The notes under the pieces: generated by a model
Told to the model about the DNA's origin: nothing
What the model saw: the letters and a program-made list of their open reading frames with translations, nothing else
Databases searched by the model: none
DNA from: Salinibaculum litoreum
GTDB taxonomy: Archaea; Halobacteriota; Halobacteria; Halobacteriales; Haloarculaceae
Direction of reading: 5' to 3'
Assembly (NCBI GenBank): GCA_009789175.1
Contig: CP046867.1
Location: 62,001-126,000, forward strand
DNA: 64,000 nt
Part shown: one piece after another, positions 27,617 to 37,384 of the stretch
Layout: every line of letters begins with the position of its first letter
Numbering within the stretch: position 1 is the stretch's first letter
Program-made: the position numbers and the translations under genes

Positions 27617-29032
27617 TTAATGGGTGGTTCTACTCTCGAGAACAGCAACGATATCGGAGAGATCGAATAGGCGGAGATCATCACGCTCGTCTGCAGCTTC
27701 CTCGACGGAGCGTTTGAACCCAGAGCGGCTGAACAAGGCGAATTCATACGTCGGCTCGCCACCTCCGGTTGGTGTCCAATCGATTTGCTCCACGTCGTCT
27801 TCGAGGTCCGCGAGCACGTCATAGCCGAGGGGAGTGTTGGTGAATTTCGCTTCGCCAGCGATCAGCGTTGACTCGTCAGTTGGTGCGACGACATCTACTT
27901 CTTGGCCCTTGTACCACCACTGGCTTGGCATCTGTGTGAGCTGGTAGTCTGCATAGAGCGTCGGCACCGCCTGGTGACAGAGCGATTCGAACGTTTCACT
28001 GACGAAGTCGGGCAATTCCGGTTCGATGAGATCCGTGTAGGCGTTCTCGCCGTAGAGTTCGTACTGTCCCCCGCGGCCGTAGAGATACCGGAAGTAAAAC
28101 CGGAATACGGGATCTCGAATCTGGTACCGCGTCCGCTTGCTACGCGCCGGATCGGCGAGTGCCGGATGATGTTTCTCGATGATCTGGAGGGTGTCTAGCC
28201 GGTCGAAGTAGTACGACGTGTTGGTGCTCTCGATGCCGGCTCCCTGAGCGATCTCGTTTCGACTGCGGTTCCCGCTGGCTATCGACTCCAGAACCGAAAA
28301 ATACGTGTTCACCTCGTTGAGCTCCATCTGGAGGACGGTTTCGGGCTCGTCGTGGAGTGGGCCATCTGGGTCACACAGCAGCCGCGTGATGTTTGCTCCG
28401 AGGCTCTGTGATGGATCGAGAGGGCTGAGATATCGGGGTGTGCCGCCGAAGACGCCATAGACGAACACCCGTTCTTCGGGATCGTACGTCGGCACGAACT
28501 CTTGGATGGAGCGAAACGGCAGCTGGGTGAGTTCGAGGCGGCCATTCGGTGTCTGGGATACCCGGCCGTAGAGTGGCGCACCGCCATCGAGGACGTGGGT
28601 ATGAATCATGCCGATTGCAGAGCCTGTGAGTACGAGTGTTGCCTGACTCTCGCCGACAGCTGTATCCCACAGGTGTTGGATGACCGAGGGAAGCCCCTCG
28701 TTCGATTCGATGAGGTACGGGAATTCGTCGATGACGATGACGGCGTCTCTGTCGGTGAGGTACGTTAAGAGCGGTTCCCACTCTTCTTTGACGGCCGTGA
28801 TGTCTGGATAGGTCGTCGCTGCGGCCTCGACGAACCGCCTGAGCTGTGTCGTCGCTGTTCCTTGGACTGCCTGATAGTACACGGCATCGTCGCGGTCGGC
28901 AATCGATCGGCGGACGAGTCCGCTCTTGCCGATCTGGCGGCGGCCATAGATGATTGCGAGTTCTGCAGTGTCACTCTCATAGAGGGTCTGCAACCGATCG
29001 AGTTCCTCGATACGATCGACGAACTGGTCCAT
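27617..29032 (-). CDS. Archaeal ATPase with C-terminal DUF234-type nuclease-like domain
   Basis: The 471-residue protein has Walker A YGRRQIGKSGLVR (about 29-41) and Walker B AVIVIDEFPYL (about 95-105), as in the archaeal ATPase family (MCM/Orc-like STAND group). A wHTH in the middle reads NRSRNEIAQGAGIESTNTSY. The C-terminal domain has DVVAPTDESTLIAGEAKF, an Asp...Glu-x-Lys pattern like PD-(D/E)XK nucleases. Family members are widespread in archaea, are linked to mobile DNA, and their role is unproven. It is monocistronic. Confidence 0.85.
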   Translation of the reverse strand: MDQFVDRIEELDRLQTLYESDTAELAIIYGRRQIGKSGLVRRSIADRDDAVYYQAVQGTATTQLRRFVEAAATTYPDITAVKEEWEPLLTYLTDRDAVIVIDEFPYLIESNEGLPSVIQHLWDTAVGESQATLVLTGSAIGMIHTHVLDGGAPLYGRVSQTPNGRLELTQLPFRSIQEFVPTYDPEERVFVYGVFGGTPRYLSPLDPSQSLGANITRLLCDPDGPLHDEPETVLQMELNEVNTYFSVLESIASGNRSRNEIAQGAGIESTNTSYYFDRLDTLQIIEKHHPALADPARSKRTRYQIRDPVFRFYFRYLYGRGGQYELYGENAYTDLIEPELPDFVSETFESLCHQAVPTLYADYQLTQMPSQWWYKGQEVDVVAPTDESTLIAGEAKFTNTPLGYDVLADLEDDVEQIDWTPTGGGEPTYEFALFSRSGFKRSVEEAADERDDLRLFDLSDIVAVLESRTTH

Positions 29033-29144
29033 ACCTCCAGGTCGTGCGGGAGATACATATGTGCTCCGAAGTTAGGAACCAGACTATAATAGTCTGAACT
29101 ATAATATTCTACTCCCTAATACGACGGATCTCTAATTCGATCCT

Positions 29145-29395
29145 TCATCTACTAAGGCTCCGACAGACATCCCCGAATGTTCCGTCAGTCGTCCTGTGAG
29201 CGGATTTCGCTGGCCCGCTTTCAAGCGGGTGGAGGATCTGGATGCACTGCTGATTCGCGTTCTCGTAGTCGACGCAGGCTCGGAGCGTCTCCATGTCGTG
29301 AATCGTCGCAATACCAGCGTTGATGAGTCGGGTGTTTGGTGGTTTCGAGGGAGCAGACTGAATGTCTGCCTGCGGAATAGCGATCTTCTTACCGG
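29145..29395 (-). pseudogene. Truncated paralogue of the 47320-47541 plasmid gene
   Basis: The frame reads PPNTRLINAGIATIHDMETL and RACVDYENANQQCIQILHPL, nearly the same as PPNTGLLNAGIVTIHDMETL in the gene at 47320. It lacks a proper start (upstream it fuses to KKIAIPQADIQSAPSK), and its C-terminus differs. It abuts the nickel transporter stop, so an insertion or deletion joined the two. Confidence 0.7.
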
Positions 29396-29401
29396 GAACG
29401 G

Positions 29402-30217
29402 TCAGAACAATCCGATGATAAATCCGAGGCCCATAATGATGAGTACGGCCGCAGAGAACGCCGGCAGGTACGGGGTGTACCGTTCGAGTTTCTCTTCGTA
29501 ATGCTGATAGCCGGTGATCAACAGCATCGTCAGCCCGACGATGCCGATGATGACGGTGATTGCGTAGGCGCTCATCAGTTCGAGACAGTAGTTCGACCCG
29601 GTACACAGCGCGATGATCTCGAACTCTTCCTCGTGGGCGAACCCAAGTACGAACGCGAACCATGCGATGCCGAAGAGCCCACGTTCCGCAGCCTGATTTA
29701 CGTCGTCGTGTGAATGGGAGTGACCTCCTACGAACGGAATCACGCCCTTCACTCGGGTGAGAAGGCCACTTTCTCCGTGGGTATGCGAATGATCGTGCTC
29801 GTGCGAGTGATCGTGATCGTGGTCGTGGTTATGTTCGTGGTCCTCTCCGTGGGTGCCGTGTGAGTGACCGTGGACGTATTCGCGGATTCCGAGCGCGATC
29901 AGCAACACGCCAGCGACGAGACTAACCGGCCCGCCAATGAAGATCGTCGTCAAGAACAGATCGATTGGGATCGGTTCGTTGACCTGTGTGAGATTGAAGT
30001 ATCCCTTCGCGTAGAAAAACACCGCCACCATCGCTATACTACTGATGAGGTGGCCCAGGCCGAGAATGAAACTCGCCGCAAACCCGTAGACCCACTTGTT
30101 CGTCTGATCGAGAGCATACGATGCGGCCACGGGCCAGCCGTGGCCCGGCTCGATTCCGTGGACTGCACCGAGGAGAACTGCCCCGATCAGGAGCCCGAGC
30201 GCTTCACCGTGTAACAT
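29402..30217 (-). CDS. NicO/RcnA-type nickel-cobalt transporter
   Basis: From the ATG at 30217 (MLHGEALGLLIGAVLLGAVH) the protein is 271 residues with about six transmembrane segments. A very His-rich cytoplasmic loop lies near residues 118-170 (HSHGTHGEDHEHNHDHDH). The HGIEPGHGWPVA motif in helix 1 is typical of NicO. Members export or import Ni/Co. The divergent NikR gene suggests Ni-responsive control; in haloarchaea such pairs are usually read as uptake, but direction is not proven by sequence. Confidence 0.87.
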   Translation of the reverse strand: MLHGEALGLLIGAVLLGAVHGIEPGHGWPVAASYALDQTNKWVYGFAASFILGLGHLISSIAMVAVFFYAKGYFNLTQVNEPIPIDLFLTTIFIGGPVSLVAGVLLIALGIREYVHGHSHGTHGEDHEHNHDHDHDHSHEHDHSHTHGESGLLTRVKGVIPFVGGHSHSHDDVNQAAERGLFGIAWFAFVLGFAHEEEFEIIALCTGSNYCLELMSAYAITVIIGIVGLTMLLITGYQHYEEKLERYTPYLPAFSAAVLIIMGLGFIIGLF

Positions 30218-30325
30218 CGTAGGAGATACTCGACTAACGAGGTGCATAACGGTTGTTAATACCGTACCCGGGGATTCGTCATACGGGACGGGGGACTATT
30301 GTGGACTGGCGGCGAGGTAGAACGT
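30218..30325. promoter_or_regulatory. Divergent nickel control region, candidate NikR site
   Basis: An inverted pair ccgta (30262-30266) / tacgg (30282-30286) with 15 bp between lies in the shared promoter. The right half includes tcatac, the half-site known from E. coli NikR (GTATGA-N16-TCATAC). This makes it a reasonable candidate operator. Confidence 0.4.
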
Positions 30326-30721
30326 ATGCGAACGAGTTTCAACATTCCTGACGAGGTCGTCGCAGAGTTCGATCGCGTCTGGCAGGACGAGGGACTCGAG
30401 AATCGCTCCCGAGCCGTTCGAGAGGCGATGCTCGAATATATCGAGGCCCACTCTCGGCTCGAGAACACGTCTGGCGAGATCGTCGCACTCGTCGGATTCG
30501 ATTATCGACACCACAACGTTATCCAGGAACTCCACGCCGTCCAACACGACTACCAGGACGTGATTCTCAATACGAGCCACACGCACCAAGGGGAGTGGTG
30601 TCTCGAGTCGCTCTTCTGTCGCGGGTCAGCTGAGCGGGTTCGTGACCTCACCTACCGACTCCGGGACTTCGACGGCGTTCGGCGTGTGAAGGTGATGGTC
30701 ATTCGAGACGAAACGGCGTAG
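30326..30721 (+). CDS. nikR: Nickel-responsive regulator NikR
   Basis: From the ATG at 30326 (MRTSFNIPDEVVAEFDRVWQ) the protein has 131 residues. A ribbon-helix-helix DNA-binding domain (1-45, NRSRAVREAMLEYIEAHSR) precedes an ACT-like nickel domain. The Ni ligands are visible in HHNVIQELHAVQHD, NTSHTHQGEWCLES (His, His, Cys). With nickel bound it represses transport genes. It is divergent from the NicO gene. Confidence 0.93.
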   Translation: MRTSFNIPDEVVAEFDRVWQDEGLENRSRAVREAMLEYIEAHSRLENTSGEIVALVGFDYRHHNVIQELHAVQHDYQDVILNTSHTHQGEWCLESLFCRGSAERVRDLTYRLRDFDGVRRVKVMVIRDETA

Positions 30722-30752
30722 CAGCCGGCACACGCTTCTCACGACTGTATCG

Positions 30753-30890
30753 CTACGTCCGCTTGCCTGGCAATACCGCTGACTCGCCGCTCGGGATACG
30801 CAACTCCTGGCGCTTCCCGACCCGCTCGCCGAGCGTCTGCTTGAAGTACCGGAGAGTCGTCGACTGGGTGAACACACCCTTGTCGACCAT
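30753..30890 (-). pseudogene. Possible C-terminal remnant of an unidentified gene
   Basis: From an ATG at 30890 the frame reads MVDKGVFTQSTTLRYFKQTL and ends SGESAVLPGKRT. It looks like the end of a helical DNA-binding or plasmid protein, but the frame is closed upstream by a stop and no longer protein is left. It could also be a 45-residue gene. Confidence 0.4.
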
Positions 30891-31151
30891 ATCGCCAACC
30901 GTCCTTCAGCGCCCGGAACTGCCTTCTCACGAACGCGGGACAGTTCCTGCGACTGGTTACAGCGACATCGACAGCAGACCCATTAGAGGTTGCAAAGAAC
31001 CGCCAAGCTGAGCAGGCTGCCGACTAACTGACCCTCTTCACGATAGACGGTGCTCCGGTTAGCCGATTGTGAGTAATTAAACGGTATCTTGCGCCCAGAA
31101 ACCGGTGTCCGCGAAAAAGCATCCTTCCTGACGTGAGCAGAAGGGGAAATC

Positions 31152-33383
31152 TCAATCTGCAGTTTGCGCATCAGTAGGTGGTGATACTTCTGGGAGGTTT
31201 GGGAACGACAGATCGACGCGCCGGAGCAATTGCGCGTTAATCGCGACGATCACCGTACTTAGCGACATCAGGAGTGCACCCACTGCAGGCGACAGTAGAA
31301 CCCCGATCGGCGCAAGGACGCCGGCTGCCAGCGGGATGGCGAAGACGTTGTAGCCAGCGGCCCAAACGATGTTCTCCTGCATTTTCCGGTAACTCGCCTT
31401 GCTCAGTTTAACGAGGCGGACGACGTCCATGGGGTTGTTCTGGACGAGAATGACGTCTGCGGACTGGACGGCGACGTCGGTCCCGCTCCCGATGGCGATG
31501 CCGACGTCCGCCCGAGTCAGCGCCGGCGCGTCGTTGACGCCGTCGCCGACCATCGCGACGAGTTTTCCCTGATTCTGGAGTTCCTGAACCTTCTCGTCCT
31601 TATCCTCGGGCAGTACCTCGGCGAACACCGTGTCGATGCCCAACTCGTCGGCCACCGCGTCGGCCACGTCCTGGGAATCGCCAGTTAGCATCGCCACTTC
31701 GATGCCGAGTTCGTGGAGCGCGTCGACGACCCGGTAACTCTCTTCGCGGATCACGTCCGCCATAGCGAACGCGGCGATCAGTTCACCCTCACGAACCAGG
31801 TACACGACCGTCTGTGCGTTCTCACCGGCCTCTTTGGCAAAGGTCTGGATCGTAGCCGGAACGTCGCTGTCGAGATGATTCAGGAGGTTCGGACCGCCGA
31901 CGTATATCTCGTCATCGTCTATCATCGCCCGGACGCCCCGCCCTTTCATCGCCTCGAAGTCATCAGCATCGGGCGCGTCGATCCCCCACTCGTCGGCCGC
32001 CTGCCGGATCGCCCGCGCGATCATGTGCTCGGAGTCACTTTCGACGGCGGCGGCCAGCGCCAGGGCCTCGTCCTCGTCGACACCGTCAACGGTCACCGTC
32101 CCGACCACGCCGTGTTCGCCTTCGGTGAGCGTCCCGGTCTTGTCGAAGATGATCGCGTCAAGATTACGTGCCTCCTCCATGGCGATCCGGTCTCGGACGA
32201 GCATGCCGTTCCGGGCCGCAAGCGACGTGTTGATCGCAACGACAAGCGGGATCGCAAGCCCGAGTGCGTGGGGGCACGCTATAACCAGAACGGTCACGAC
32301 GCGCTCGATTACCTCTGCATCGAACGAGACTGCGACAGTCCATGCAACAGCGGTCACGGCTGCGGCCGCCACGGCGACGTAGAACAGCCAGCCCGCGGCG
32401 CGGTCGGCGAGGACCTGCGTCTTCGACTTACTCTCCTGGGCCTCTTCGACTAGGCGCATGATGCCTGCCAGCGTCGTCTCGTCACCTGTGGCACCGATCC
32501 GAACACGAAGACTTCCGTCGCCGTTGACCGTACCGCCGATGACCTCGTCGCCGGGATCTTTTGTGACAGGTCTGGACTCGCCGGTGATCATCGACTCGTC
32601 CACGTCGGAGTCACCTTCCTCGATGACGCCGTCAGCCGGGACACTTCCGCCGGGCCGAACGAGGACGAGATCGCCCTCCGACAGTTCGCTCACCGGTACC
32701 TCCTCGGCATCCCCACTTTCAGTGATCCGCTCCGCCGTGTCGGGCATGAGCTTCGCCAACTCGTCGAGTGCGCTCGACGCTCGGCGCACGGAGCGCATTT
32801 CGATCCAGTGTCCCAGCAGCATGATGTCGATCAGCGTCACCAACTCCCAGAAGAAGGCAGACGTCGTCGGGAAGACGACGCTCACGAGGCTGTAGACGAA
32901 TGCGACCGTGATCGCCATCGAGATGAGCGTCATCATTCCTGGCGAGCGATCCTCTAGTTCTGGACGAGCCATCCGGAGGAACGGCACGCCCCCGTAGGCG
33001 AAGACAATCACAGCGAAGACGGGGTTTATCCACTCGCTGCCCGGGAACGCCGGCACCGTAAATCCAAGCCACCCCTGAAGGGTTTCGCTGTACAGAAGGA
33101 CCGGGATTGAGAGAAGCGTCGAGACGAAGAAACGCCGACGGAACATCTGCTCGTGTCCCTCGTGCATCCCGCCGTGGCCGTCGTGACCGTCTCCGTGACC
33201 CATCTCGTGCTCGGTTCGTTCGTGGATCTCCTCTTCGGCTTTTTCGGCGTCCTCCCCTTCCTCCTCGAGTATTCCCTGTTCGACCCGGTCGTCGGCTATC
33301 TCATTCGGTTCGTCACTCGCGCCGGGGTCGGAGTGATCGTGATGGGTGTGGTCGACGTCGTCTGAGTGTTCGTGGTCGTCCAT
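31152..33383 (-). CDS. copB: CopB-type copper P1B ATPase
   Basis: The 743-residue protein has a His-rich N-terminus (about 1-80, [35 protein letters not shown]) in place of a CxxC domain. The TM6 metal site is CPH ([11 protein letters not shown]). Other motifs are the phosphorylation site DKTGTLTEG, the actuator TGES, and hinge [14 protein letters not shown] marks the CopB class (P1B-3), thought to export Cu and Ag. It lies beside a broken copper chaperone, which suggests an old copper-resistance module. Confidence 0.95.
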   Translation of the reverse strand: MDDHEHSDDVDHTHHDHSDPGASDEPNEIADDRVEQGILEEEGEDAEKAEEEIHERTEHEMGHGDGHDGHGGMHEGHEQMFRRRFFVSTLLSIPVLLYSETLQGWLGFTVPAFPGSEWINPVFAVIVFAYGGVPFLRMARPELEDRSPGMMTLISMAITVAFVYSLVSVVFPTTSAFFWELVTLIDIMLLGHWIEMRSVRRASSALDELAKLMPDTAERITESGDAEEVPVSELSEGDLVLVRPGGSVPADGVIEEGDSDVDESMITGESRPVTKDPGDEVIGGTVNGDGSLRVRIGATGDETTLAGIMRLVEEAQESKSKTQVLADRAAGWLFYVAVAAAAVTAVAWTVAVSFDAEVIERVVTVLVIACPHALGLAIPLVVAINTSLAARNGMLVRDRIAMEEARNLDAIIFDKTGTLTEGEHGVVGTVTVDGVDEDEALALAAAVESDSEHMIARAIRQAADEWGIDAPDADDFEAMKGRGVRAMIDDDEIYVGGPNLLNHLDSDVPATIQTFAKEAGENAQTVVYLVREGELIAAFAMADVIREESYRVVDALHELGIEVAMLTGDSQDVADAVADELGIDTVFAEVLPEDKDEKVQELQNQGKLVAMVGDGVNDAPALTRADVGIAIGSGTDVAVQSADVILVQNNPMDVVRLVKLSKASYRKMQENIVWAAGYNVFAIPLAAGVLAPIGVLLSPAVGALLMSLSTVIVAINAQLLRRVDLSFPNLPEVSPPTDAQTAD

Positions 33384-33469
33384 AGCTCATCGGTGTCTCT
33401 GGGAGTATGCGTCGGATCGTGATGGATGTAGGGGACAGGGAATCAGGTGTGACGTGTAACTACAGTGCT

Positions 33470-33645
33470 TCAGGCGTATGCCGTGTATCCAGCGTCTTCG
33501 ACGGCTTGAACGAGTGCTGTGGTGTCGGCATCACCATCGACGCTCACCTGTTCGGCCTCTCGATCGGCAGTCGCGTCGGTCACGCCGCTCCTCTCGAAGC
33601 GCTTCTTCGACTGTCTGCTCTCATTCCGAGACGGCGCTGACAATC
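33470..33645 (-). pseudogene. Broken copper chaperone (CopZ-like HMA)
   Basis: The minus strand keeps an HMA C-terminus (GVTDATADREAEQVSVDGDA, then ALVQAVEDAGYTAYA). Upstream, in another frame, it keeps EQTVEEALRE. The expected GMSCGHC metal motif is deleted and a base is missing before GVTDATAD, so it is non-functional. It is the natural partner of the adjacent CopB. Confidence 0.75.
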
Positions 33646-33735
33646 GCTGCGGAACCACTTCTCGGACAACTGGGCTTTGCGCTCATTGCTGTCGCGGCAG
33701 TTTTTTCGACCACGCTTCACTCGGACCGCGGCGGT
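33640..33735 (+). pseudogene. Possible short amino-acid permease fragment
   Basis: The plus strand reads TIAAEPLLGQLGFALIAVAA then VFSTTLHSD. The GFALIAVAAVFST piece resembles the helix of APC-family permeases before a SAINATL motif, which is absent here. It is a fragment at best. Confidence 0.25.
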
Positions 33736-33787
33736 CGATCTTTGGGGACTGGGCAGGCTTTCATCCCATCAGTACACTCTGCCGAAT

Positions 33788-34138
33788 CTACTCAAGGCTA
33801 ATAGATCTAAATATATTAATTGCTATTCCTATTATACCAATTACAGATATCCACATAATTAGATCGATTCCGAGTATATCTGGAGATGGGCTATCTATAA
33901 TCACCATAGATATCGCCATTACTAATAATGAAATAGCTGTGATCAAATTCCCATAAATATGACGGCGTTCCACATTTCTACTATCTTGAATTGTGCTATA
34001 AAATATCTTCTGTTCTGTAGGATCGCTAGACGGCGACGCTACGATCTCGTTATCTTCGTAGAAACCGAAGAGACAGATTGTTCTAATATCTGAATTCCGC
34101 CTCTTCACCCGTAATTCGGCGACGAAGGCTAAAATCAT
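33788..34138 (-). CDS. AT-rich two-TM membrane protein, unknown
   Basis: From the ATG at 34138 (MILAFVAELRVKRRNSDIRT) the protein has 116 residues. A soluble N-terminal half (CLFGFYEDNEIVASPSSDPT) precedes two hydrophobic helices at the C-terminus (NLITAISLLVMAISMVII and LIMWISVIGIIGIAINIF). The codons are far more AT-rich than the neighbours, suggesting recent acquisition. Its first 15 codons overlap a transposase remnant on the other strand, so the N-terminus may be a fusion. No family is recognised. Confidence 0.5.
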   Translation of the reverse strand: MILAFVAELRVKRRNSDIRTICLFGFYEDNEIVASPSSDPTEQKIFYSTIQDSRNVERRHIYGNLITAISLLVMAISMVIIDSPSPDILGIDLIMWISVIGIIGIAINIFRSISLE

Positions 34139-34570
34139 TGTCGAGAACCCAGACGAACCCGCCGACCCCGAAGGGGGTGGCGGGTCCGCCGAATGGGTGA
34201 TGCTAGCCCTCCAAGCCATCCGTATCGAACTGGGGAAGTCCTACCATCAGACGATTGATCTCCTAAGCGAGATGCCCGGCATTCTTGAAGAACTCGGTCT
34301 CACACGACTTCCCCATTACATGGTGTTGCGTGATTGGTTCGAGAAAATCCCGATGGAGATCTACCGAGCGATTCTCGGCGCATCAGCCTTCACGCCACTA
34401 CGCTCAGCGAGCGCACTACCGCGTTCGGTCGCTGAAAGCCACCGTCCTCGTGGACGGGAAAACGCTGTACATCTTCGATGTTCGCTGCACGACCACAAAG
34501 AAACACGGCGCCAAGATTGGTCCGCAGGTCGCTCGGCACAACACCGAGAACCCTGCTCCTGCTGAGGCGA
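34100..34570 (+). pseudogene. Truncated, frameshifted ISH1-like transposase
   Basis: The plus strand reads KAKIIVENPDEPADPEGG, then WVMLALQAIRIELGKSYHQT and DLLSEMPGILEELGLTRLPH. After a shift near 34390 it reads QPSRHYAQRAHYRVRSLKA and CTTTKKHGAKIGPQVARH. This is an IS5-family, ISH1-like transposase different from the one at 55907. It stops abruptly at about 34550, where a leader-like gctgaggcgacgaaaaa begins. It is not functional. Confidence 0.8.
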
Positions 34571-34725
34571 CGAAAAACCACGCCAGACTGAGAATGTCAG
34601 AGAGTCGTTCATGCACCCTCGTTTTGCGTCGTGTGGCGAATAGGCTGAACGCTCAGTACAGAACAGCAACTCAACACTCCTGACTCGATTGTCAGCCGGA
34701 ACACATTCCGGAGTTAAGCCAAACA

Positions 34726-35271
34726 TCAACTTTCAATGCTTTTCTCCACCCGTTCCTTCACAATGGGGAACTTGTCATTGAGTTCCTGATAGATGTCTTC
34801 CTCTCCGATATATGGTTCAGATTTATCGATGAAATATTCCATTTTTTCGATCAGGTTCTTTTGTAGTTCTTCCGAGTCTCCCAAACCGTAGTAATCACTG
34901 TTATCTAGGATATCCGCAGCTTTTACAGCCACCCCACTTCTTCCCAGTTCAAAGCATCTTTCATAGATATCGTAGTGTTTTTCGAGATAGTCGTCAATAT
35001 TCTCGTCGAAACTAGTGGCTTCCACGATATTTGCAACGTCTTTTCCGAACTGCGAACGAATCTCATCAGAAGTCGCATCTGTATCCTCTAATAGGTCATG
35101 GAGAAAGCCAGAAATGACGATGTGCTTTTCGTAATCTCTGTCGTAAAGATCCATTCCTACTCTTGTACTGTGGAGTATCACCGGTTTCGGATTATCTCCC
35201 GAAGATTCGAACGAATGCACTAGATATTGAATAGCTCGTTCGATCTCTTCATCTTCTGTTGGATCTCTCAT
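34726..35271 (-). CDS. HD-domain phosphohydrolase-like protein
   Basis: The 181-residue protein shows the HD pattern: His in VILHSTRVGMDLY (about 34), HD in FLHDLLEDTDAT (about 58) and Asp in VAVKAADILDNSDYYG (about 119). This resembles RelA/SpoT-type hydrolases (MESH1-like). These cleave (p)ppGpp or other nucleotides. The gene is AT-rich compared with the neighbours and sits amid IS debris, as expected for a recently gained gene, perhaps a defence or toxin-control function. That last point is only inference. Confidence 0.75.
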   Translation of the reverse strand: MRDPTEDEEIERAIQYLVHSFESSGDNPKPVILHSTRVGMDLYDRDYEKHIVISGFLHDLLEDTDATSDEIRSQFGKDVANIVEATSFDENIDDYLEKHYDIYERCFELGRSGVAVKAADILDNSDYYGLGDSEELQKNLIEKMEYFIDKSEPYIGEEDIYQELNDKFPIVKERVEKSIES

Positions 35272-35467
35272 TGTTATATTTAGAGAACGGATCGCTATAA
35301 ATTCATTTTGACTCGACCTGCCTGAAATACCTTTGCTGAGCGACCCGACAACCTCGGGTTCACTCTTTGTCCTCGTGAGATTCGCACATATACTGAACAG
35401 ATGAGCCAGTCAAAACGAGTCGAAATTTATGTCCTGGCAAATCGTTCTCTGGCACCTTCTAGACTGC

Positions 35468-35704
35468 TTACTTGTCTTCCTCCTCGGGTTGGATTTGGCG
35501 GGTATTCTCGGCGAGCACATGGATGTCTGTTCGAAGTGTCTCCATGTCTTCCCGGGCGTCTTCGAGCGTCTTCGCTTTCACCTTGGCCTTGATCTGATCT
35601 TCATCTCGTGTCCCGGTTCCGCGTTTGAACTTCACGGTCAGCGAGACACCGACGTCAGTATGCTTGACGAACTCCGTTGATGACGGCTGCTTGTGTTCGG
35701 ACAT
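35468..35704 (-). CDS. Small haloarchaeal plasmid protein (DUF7389-like)
   Basis: The 78-residue protein begins MSEHKQPSSTEFVKHTDVGV and has KVKAKTLEDAREDMETLRTD. It is a close paralogue of the protein at 47591-47869, sharing VGVSLTVKxxRGTGTRD and ARQIQPEEE-type ends. I recall this family as DUF7389, without known function. It is followed by a remnant of the DUF6166-like gene, the same order as at 47.6-48.3 kb, so the pair was duplicated together. Confidence 0.75.
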   Translation of the reverse strand: MSEHKQPSSTEFVKHTDVGVSLTVKFKRGTGTRDEDQIKAKVKAKTLEDAREDMETLRTDIHVLAENTRQIQPEEEDK

Positions 35705-35727
35705 GTATGGCTCTCGGTGATTGTTAC

Positions 35728-35871
35728 TCAGATGGACGGTTCAACCGCTTTCTCGGCCGTTTCATGAAGGGCGGCGTCGATGTCACAGCCGGTGAGTCGC
35801 CAGCGCCGATCGGGACCCGTGCAGTCCAGTTGACTCACGATCTCATTCTTGAACTCGGTGTACTGAGCTAG
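35728..35871 (-). pseudogene. C-terminal fragment of a DUF6166-like gene
   Basis: It reads YTEFKNEIVSQLDCTGPDRR then WRLTGCDIDAALHETAEKAV, nearly identical to the end of the gene at 47893-48294. The upstream 100 residues are missing and replaced by unrelated sequence (DERVPKPIAQECGRCRRAL). Confidence 0.75.
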
Positions 35872-36013
35872 AGCCCGACGGCAACGCCCACACTCTTGAG
35901 CAATCGGCTTCGGAACGCGCTCATCACTCACACCTCTCTCGTTAGTCTGTCGCCAGGAGCTGTTCTGCACGATTCGTACGCATTCATGGTCTGTGGCGTG
36001 ATATTGTGCATGG

Positions 36014-36547
36014 TTAGATAGTGCAGGTTCGCGGGTCACCGGTTTGCCCGAGGAAGTATGCGAGCAGGACGATACCGCCGAGACGGAGGAGGTTCCCCTC
36101 GAAAGGAAGCATCGCCATTGCACTGACGAAGCCGAGCGCGCCGAGGACGCCCGCGCCACAGCTCGCACAGCCCGCGGCGAGCAGGCCGGGGATGATGCCG
36201 ACGATTGTGGACGCACTCTGACGGCGGGCACGTCGAACGAGTGTGACGGTACTGACCAGTGCAACGCCGGTCAGGAGCGCGTACGCGGTGACGAGTCCGA
36301 GGCCGAGCCACCCCGTACTCAGGTACGTCTCTCGGGTGAGCGTCGCGACGGCGAACCCGAGATCGGTGACGTCTCTCGACAGCACCTGCATCGAGAACTG
36401 CGGGAACGTGCTCAACACCAGGACGACGTAGGTGAGACTTGTGGCTATTCCAGCCATCAGCAGTCGACGATTCGACGTGAGCGGGTACGCGAGTGCGTCG
36501 CGGAGGTCACGGCTCCACGCACGCACGTCGGATAGTCGATCGTTCAT
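36014..36547 (-). CDS. Membrane protein with CxxC in a helix, partner of a DsbA-like gene
   Basis: From the ATG at 36547 (MNDRLSDVRAWSRDLRDALA) the protein is 177 residues with about four transmembrane helices and a GCASCGAGVLGALGF motif near residue 135. A membrane-embedded CASC next to a thioredoxin-fold gene suggests a role in disulfide exchange or electron transfer, but I do not recognise the family. It starts 26 bp after the stop of the DsbA-like gene, so they form one unit. Confidence 0.65.
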   Translation of the reverse strand: MNDRLSDVRAWSRDLRDALAYPLTSNRRLLMAGIATSLTYVVLVLSTFPQFSMQVLSRDVTDLGFAVATLTRETYLSTGWLGLGLVTAYALLTGVALVSTVTLVRRARRQSASTIVGIIPGLLAAGCASCGAGVLGALGFVSAMAMLPFEGNLLRLGGIVLLAYFLGQTGDPRTCTI

Positions 36548-36572
36548 CGTTGTCCCCGGTTTCGTGGGTCGG

Positions 36573-37315
36573 TCACGCTTCACGCACCTGGTCGAGTGCG
36601 TCCGCGAAGTTCTCGTACGGGTGGGCGCCGACCAACTTCCCGGCCGCACCGCTCTCTCGGTTGTAGATGACGAATCCGGGCGTCCCCTGGATACCGGCTG
36701 AGAGTGCGACATCGACGTCGGCGTCGAGGTTCCTCCGAATTGCCTCACCCCGGGACGCCCTGCACTCCTCGACGCTATTCAGGTTGACCCCTGACGTCTG
36801 TTCGGTGATCTCCCGGAACGTCTCCTCGTCGGCCCAGTCGTTGCCGCCGGCTACCTGTGCATCGAAGGCGGCGCCGTTCCAGTTCCAGAACGCCATCGGG
36901 TCGGACTCGGCGACCTGCGCCCAGACGCAGCGCCCCACACAGCCGCTGGTTCGGAGTACTCGCCGATGTTAGGATAGCCAAGCATCACGAGCCTAGCGTC
37001 CCCGGTGTCGAGGTAGTTACGTCCGACCTCCGGGAGCGTTTTCGTCTCGAACTCCTTACAGAACGGACAGAGATAGTCCGTCCAGTAGTAGATGTCGAGG
37101 GGCGCGTCGCGCTCGCCAACGATCGGCCGGCCGGTGAGGTCGACGCCGTTGCCGAAGTCAGTTGTCTTATCGCTCGTGTAGAACGACGCGGGCCGGTAGT
37201 CATCCTCGGAGCCACCTGAATCGGTCGCCAGATAGGCGACGCCGCCGCCGAACGCGAGTGTCACGCTACCGGCAAGGAGTGCTCGCCGTGTTACGCTCTT
37301 GTCCTCCTCATCCAT
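36573..37315 (-). pseudogene. Frameshifted Tat-exported DsbA-like thioredoxin-fold protein
   Basis: The N-terminal frame (from 37315, MDEEDKSVTRRALLAGSVTL) has a twin-arginine signal and the redox motif CPFC in YWTDYLCPFCKEFETKTLPE. The C-terminal frame (RCVWAQVAESDPMAFWNWNG, and cis-Pro-like GIQGTPGFVIYNRE) is shifted by one base, the break lying near 36945. Together they make one DsbA-family oxidoreductase of about 245 residues. It is inactive unless the shift is an assembly error. Confidence 0.8.
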
Positions 37316-37384
37316 TGGTATACAATAGTACCCGTAGTCGTCTGAAGGATGTTTTGGTCATCACTCGACGTGTCCCTTCTCGGC

